64,000 nt of DNA. Origin: Apis mellifera (lineage: Eukaryota > Arthropoda > Insecta > Hymenoptera > Apidae). Location: NCBI RefSeq assembly GCF_003254395.2, contig NC_037648.1, forward strand, positions 6,940,135 through 7,004,134. The letters are read 5' to 3'. This document shows positions 62,001 to 64,000 of this stretch, in pieces (positions within the stretch are counted from its first letter, which is position 1; the number at the start of each line of letters is the position of its first letter). Under the pieces are notes generated by a model. That model had not been told where the DNA came from and made no database searches. It saw nothing but the letters and a program-made list of their open reading frames with translations. A program made the position numbers and the translations under genes.

Positions 62001-64000
62001 ATTGAAAATCTTTTGATCTAATGATTTTTATTATAAAAATTATATTTTTTATAAAAAAAACTAATGCATCAAAAAATATATAATTATATATATATATTTA
62101 AAAAACAAAATTAATTTGTATATTCATATATAAATTATATACGAATATTATATTATATACGAATTATTATATATTTTCATATGGATTTCTTACACATCTT
62201 CTTTTCTAACGTATCCATCTAAAAAAATGAATAATATATCCTCAAATTATATCCTCTTTGATTATTTAATTTTTTTTTTAAATATTTATTTATAGAATAA
62301 AAATAAGTTTCAAACAAAATAAAAATCGAAATCTCAATTTATTATACACATGATAAAAAATTATTTATTTCATCTATTAGAAATTATTTCATTAATAATA
62401 CATTTTATTTTATTTATTTTATTTTTAATTTTGAAATGTGAAGATATTCTAATTAATATAGAATTAGATATTAAAATTAATATAGAATTAGAATTAATAA
62501 AGCATATTAATATAAAAGAACTTAAACATTTTTTAAATTGAATAAATTCATTGGAATATAATTTATAATTTTTTAAAAAATTTGATTCTAATAAATAAAA
62601 TACAATATAATAAAAAATCTCTTGACTTTGATTTTTAAAATCAAGATTGCAATTCTTATTTTAGTAAAAAATATCTGAAACTATGATGTATCTTTTTTCA
62701 CTTTGTATTATTTTATTATAAATCTTATTTAATTAAAACTAAATGCTTATTTTTAAGTTCCTCTATTAATTCATTAAATTATATTATAATATCGAAATAA
62801 TAATACCTCATATCCTTTGCGTACGTAGTTTTCGCGGGTTTCTTTAATTCAGCATCAAGTTTAATTTCTATATCTGCTGAAAAATCACGATCGACTTGTT
62901 GTAAATTTAATTTTTCTTTATTCAAGAATGGATTTTTCCAATTAGCACTCATTTCGGGACTAGAATTTGATCTACGTACAGGATTTCGAGAACGACGTAA
63001 ATCTACCAAATTTTTTAATATATAAATTTTTTCAATCATTCATTAAGATAAATAAAATATGATATTACTTAATCATACCATCTTCACCATCTTCTAAACT
63101 TTCTAAACTATCACGTGAACTTTGCCTTGAAGGACTCGGTCGAGCTGGTGAACCAGGTATAGCTATTGGACCTGATGACACAGAAGATATCATAGATTTC
63201 ATATTGTTATGATCATTTTTTATTTGATCCATATTTTTATCTGCAATATCCTGTAAATAGTTCTTGTAAATTTTTCTATATAATATCTAAATCATATTTT
63301 TATAATTTACCTCTGTTTCATCTCCAGAATATTCTGATGTAAATTCTTGCTGCTTTTGCTTCAAATCCTGATTTGGTCTATATAAAGCCATTATGTCATA
63401 CACAGGAAAATCTATATTTGTTTCAAATTGCATAGAATTCTGAATTCTCATTATCCAAGACATATCACCTGTAGGTCTACGCACATATATTTCAGCCCAT
63501 CCTTGACACCAACAAGCGCAAAGAACATGTTCTTCTTGTTTCTCACTATTAAGTATTTGTTCTAATTTTGACGATTCTGCTTGATCTTTATCTATTTTTT
63601 CTAAAGAATGATCTTTTTTTATAGAATCTAAATCTTCTGATGTTTTCTTCAATTCTTCTGTTGGAGAATTTGCAGCTGTATTTACAGTAGAATTTCCATA
63701 ACCTCCAGAAAACTGTCTAGATAATTTATCTTCTTTTGCTGTCTGTATATGTATATTATCATTTTATACTTTAGAATAATTTGGAAATAATAATAAAATA
63801 ATTATATAAATAATATCAATAATACCTCTATACTTGATGCTCGTCGTAAATTTGATTGCAATGCTTTTGAATGTTCAGGAGATTGAGGACCAGATTTACA
63901 CACAACCCAACAATTATCACAAAGTCCATTTCGCATTGCTTTATTACTACAACCGCTTGTCGTTACAGTAATAAGTTTATTACCAAGTAACCATGTCATA
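59006..64000 (-). CDS. gig: Tuberin / TSC2 (gigas), C-terminal part; 5' part outside window
   Basis: Eleven exons join in phase, the first continuing past the right edge: 64000-63826, 63742-63311, 63250-63079, 63002-62807, 61022-60836, 60754-60578, 60477-60299, 60214-59866, 59771-59631, 59555-59385 and 59215-59006, giving 795 visible residues to a TGA at 59008-59006. Tuberin with hamartin is the GTPase-activating complex for Rheb and restrains TORC1. The visible part opens with MTWLLGNKLITVTTSGC, then GWAEIYVRRPTGDMSWIM, and a long Ser/Pro-rich linker with RSNSSPEM and RDRGHTIS (Thr about 470), the latter matching the AKT site of the human protein. The Rap-GAP domain runs from NPSFVFLQLYH (about 503) to about 720, with HKIGVLYVGPGQ, GSLRYTEFLQRLG and the catalytic Asn thumb in QHIGNNYV (about 649). 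The end RLRHIKRLRNR and DDFTEY matches tuberin. An unusual cysteine cluster is noted separately. Human tuberin is about 1,800 aa, so roughly half is outside. Confidence 0.93.
61023..62806 (-). other. Largest visible tuberin intron
   Basis: About 1.8 kb of AT-rich intron with AT-palindromic sequence at about 61080-61230. Two ATG frames of 62-63 codons (61833-62021 and 62350-62541) are Ile/Leu/Asn/Lys-rich through AT bias and are not read as genes. Confidence 0.6.

Overview
The window looks like nuclear DNA from a hymenopteran insect, most likely a honey bee (Apis). It is extremely AT-rich with long AT-dinucleotide tracts. Coding sequence sits in short, more GC-rich exons separated by AT-rich introns with GT/AG ends, and every recognisable protein reads as an insect orthologue. 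No rRNA, tRNA, CRISPR array or bacterial-type operon was seen. Species assignment is inference; only the composition and the proteins are seen directly.

Five protein-coding genes can be built by joining exons in phase. From left to right: (1) a GTF3C5-like TFIIIC subunit on the minus strand (804..3630, 7 exons, 672 aa). (2) Head-to-head with it, a MARCH2/3-like RING-CH membrane E3 ligase on the plus strand (5182..13598, 4 exons, 214 aa). (3) After about 10 kb of gene-free DNA, a tandem-domain adenylate kinase of the AK5 type on the plus strand (UTR from about 23.6 kb, CDS 26868..46140, 11 coding exons, 627 aa), with a 12-kb intron and a long 5' UTR carrying upstream ORFs. (4) After about 9 kb of gene-free DNA, the Flower protein on the minus strand (55525..58344, 5 exons, 188 aa), with an in-phase candidate alternative last exon at 56697..56820. 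(5) The 3' part of tuberin/TSC2 (gigas) on the minus strand, running off the right edge (59006..64000, 11 exons, 795 aa visible), including the whole Rap-GAP domain.

The genes do not form a pathway. They cover Pol III transcription, ubiquitin-dependent membrane traffic, nucleotide phosphotransfer, vesicle/cell-competition membrane biology and TOR control.

The most notable non-genic signal is a family of dispersed, nearly palindromic 200-280-bp elements (MITE-like, ends resembling ATCGATTYTAGAAA). At least six long or near-complete copies and several fragments lie in the gene deserts and introns. The other main candidates are the alternative Flower C-terminus, the degenerate active sites of the two adenylate-kinase domains, an overlapping upstream reading frame in the AK5 mRNA, and several islands of less AT-biased non-coding DNA that may be regulatory. 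Exon boundaries were worked out by hand from splice consensus and phase; none was tested against transcripts.
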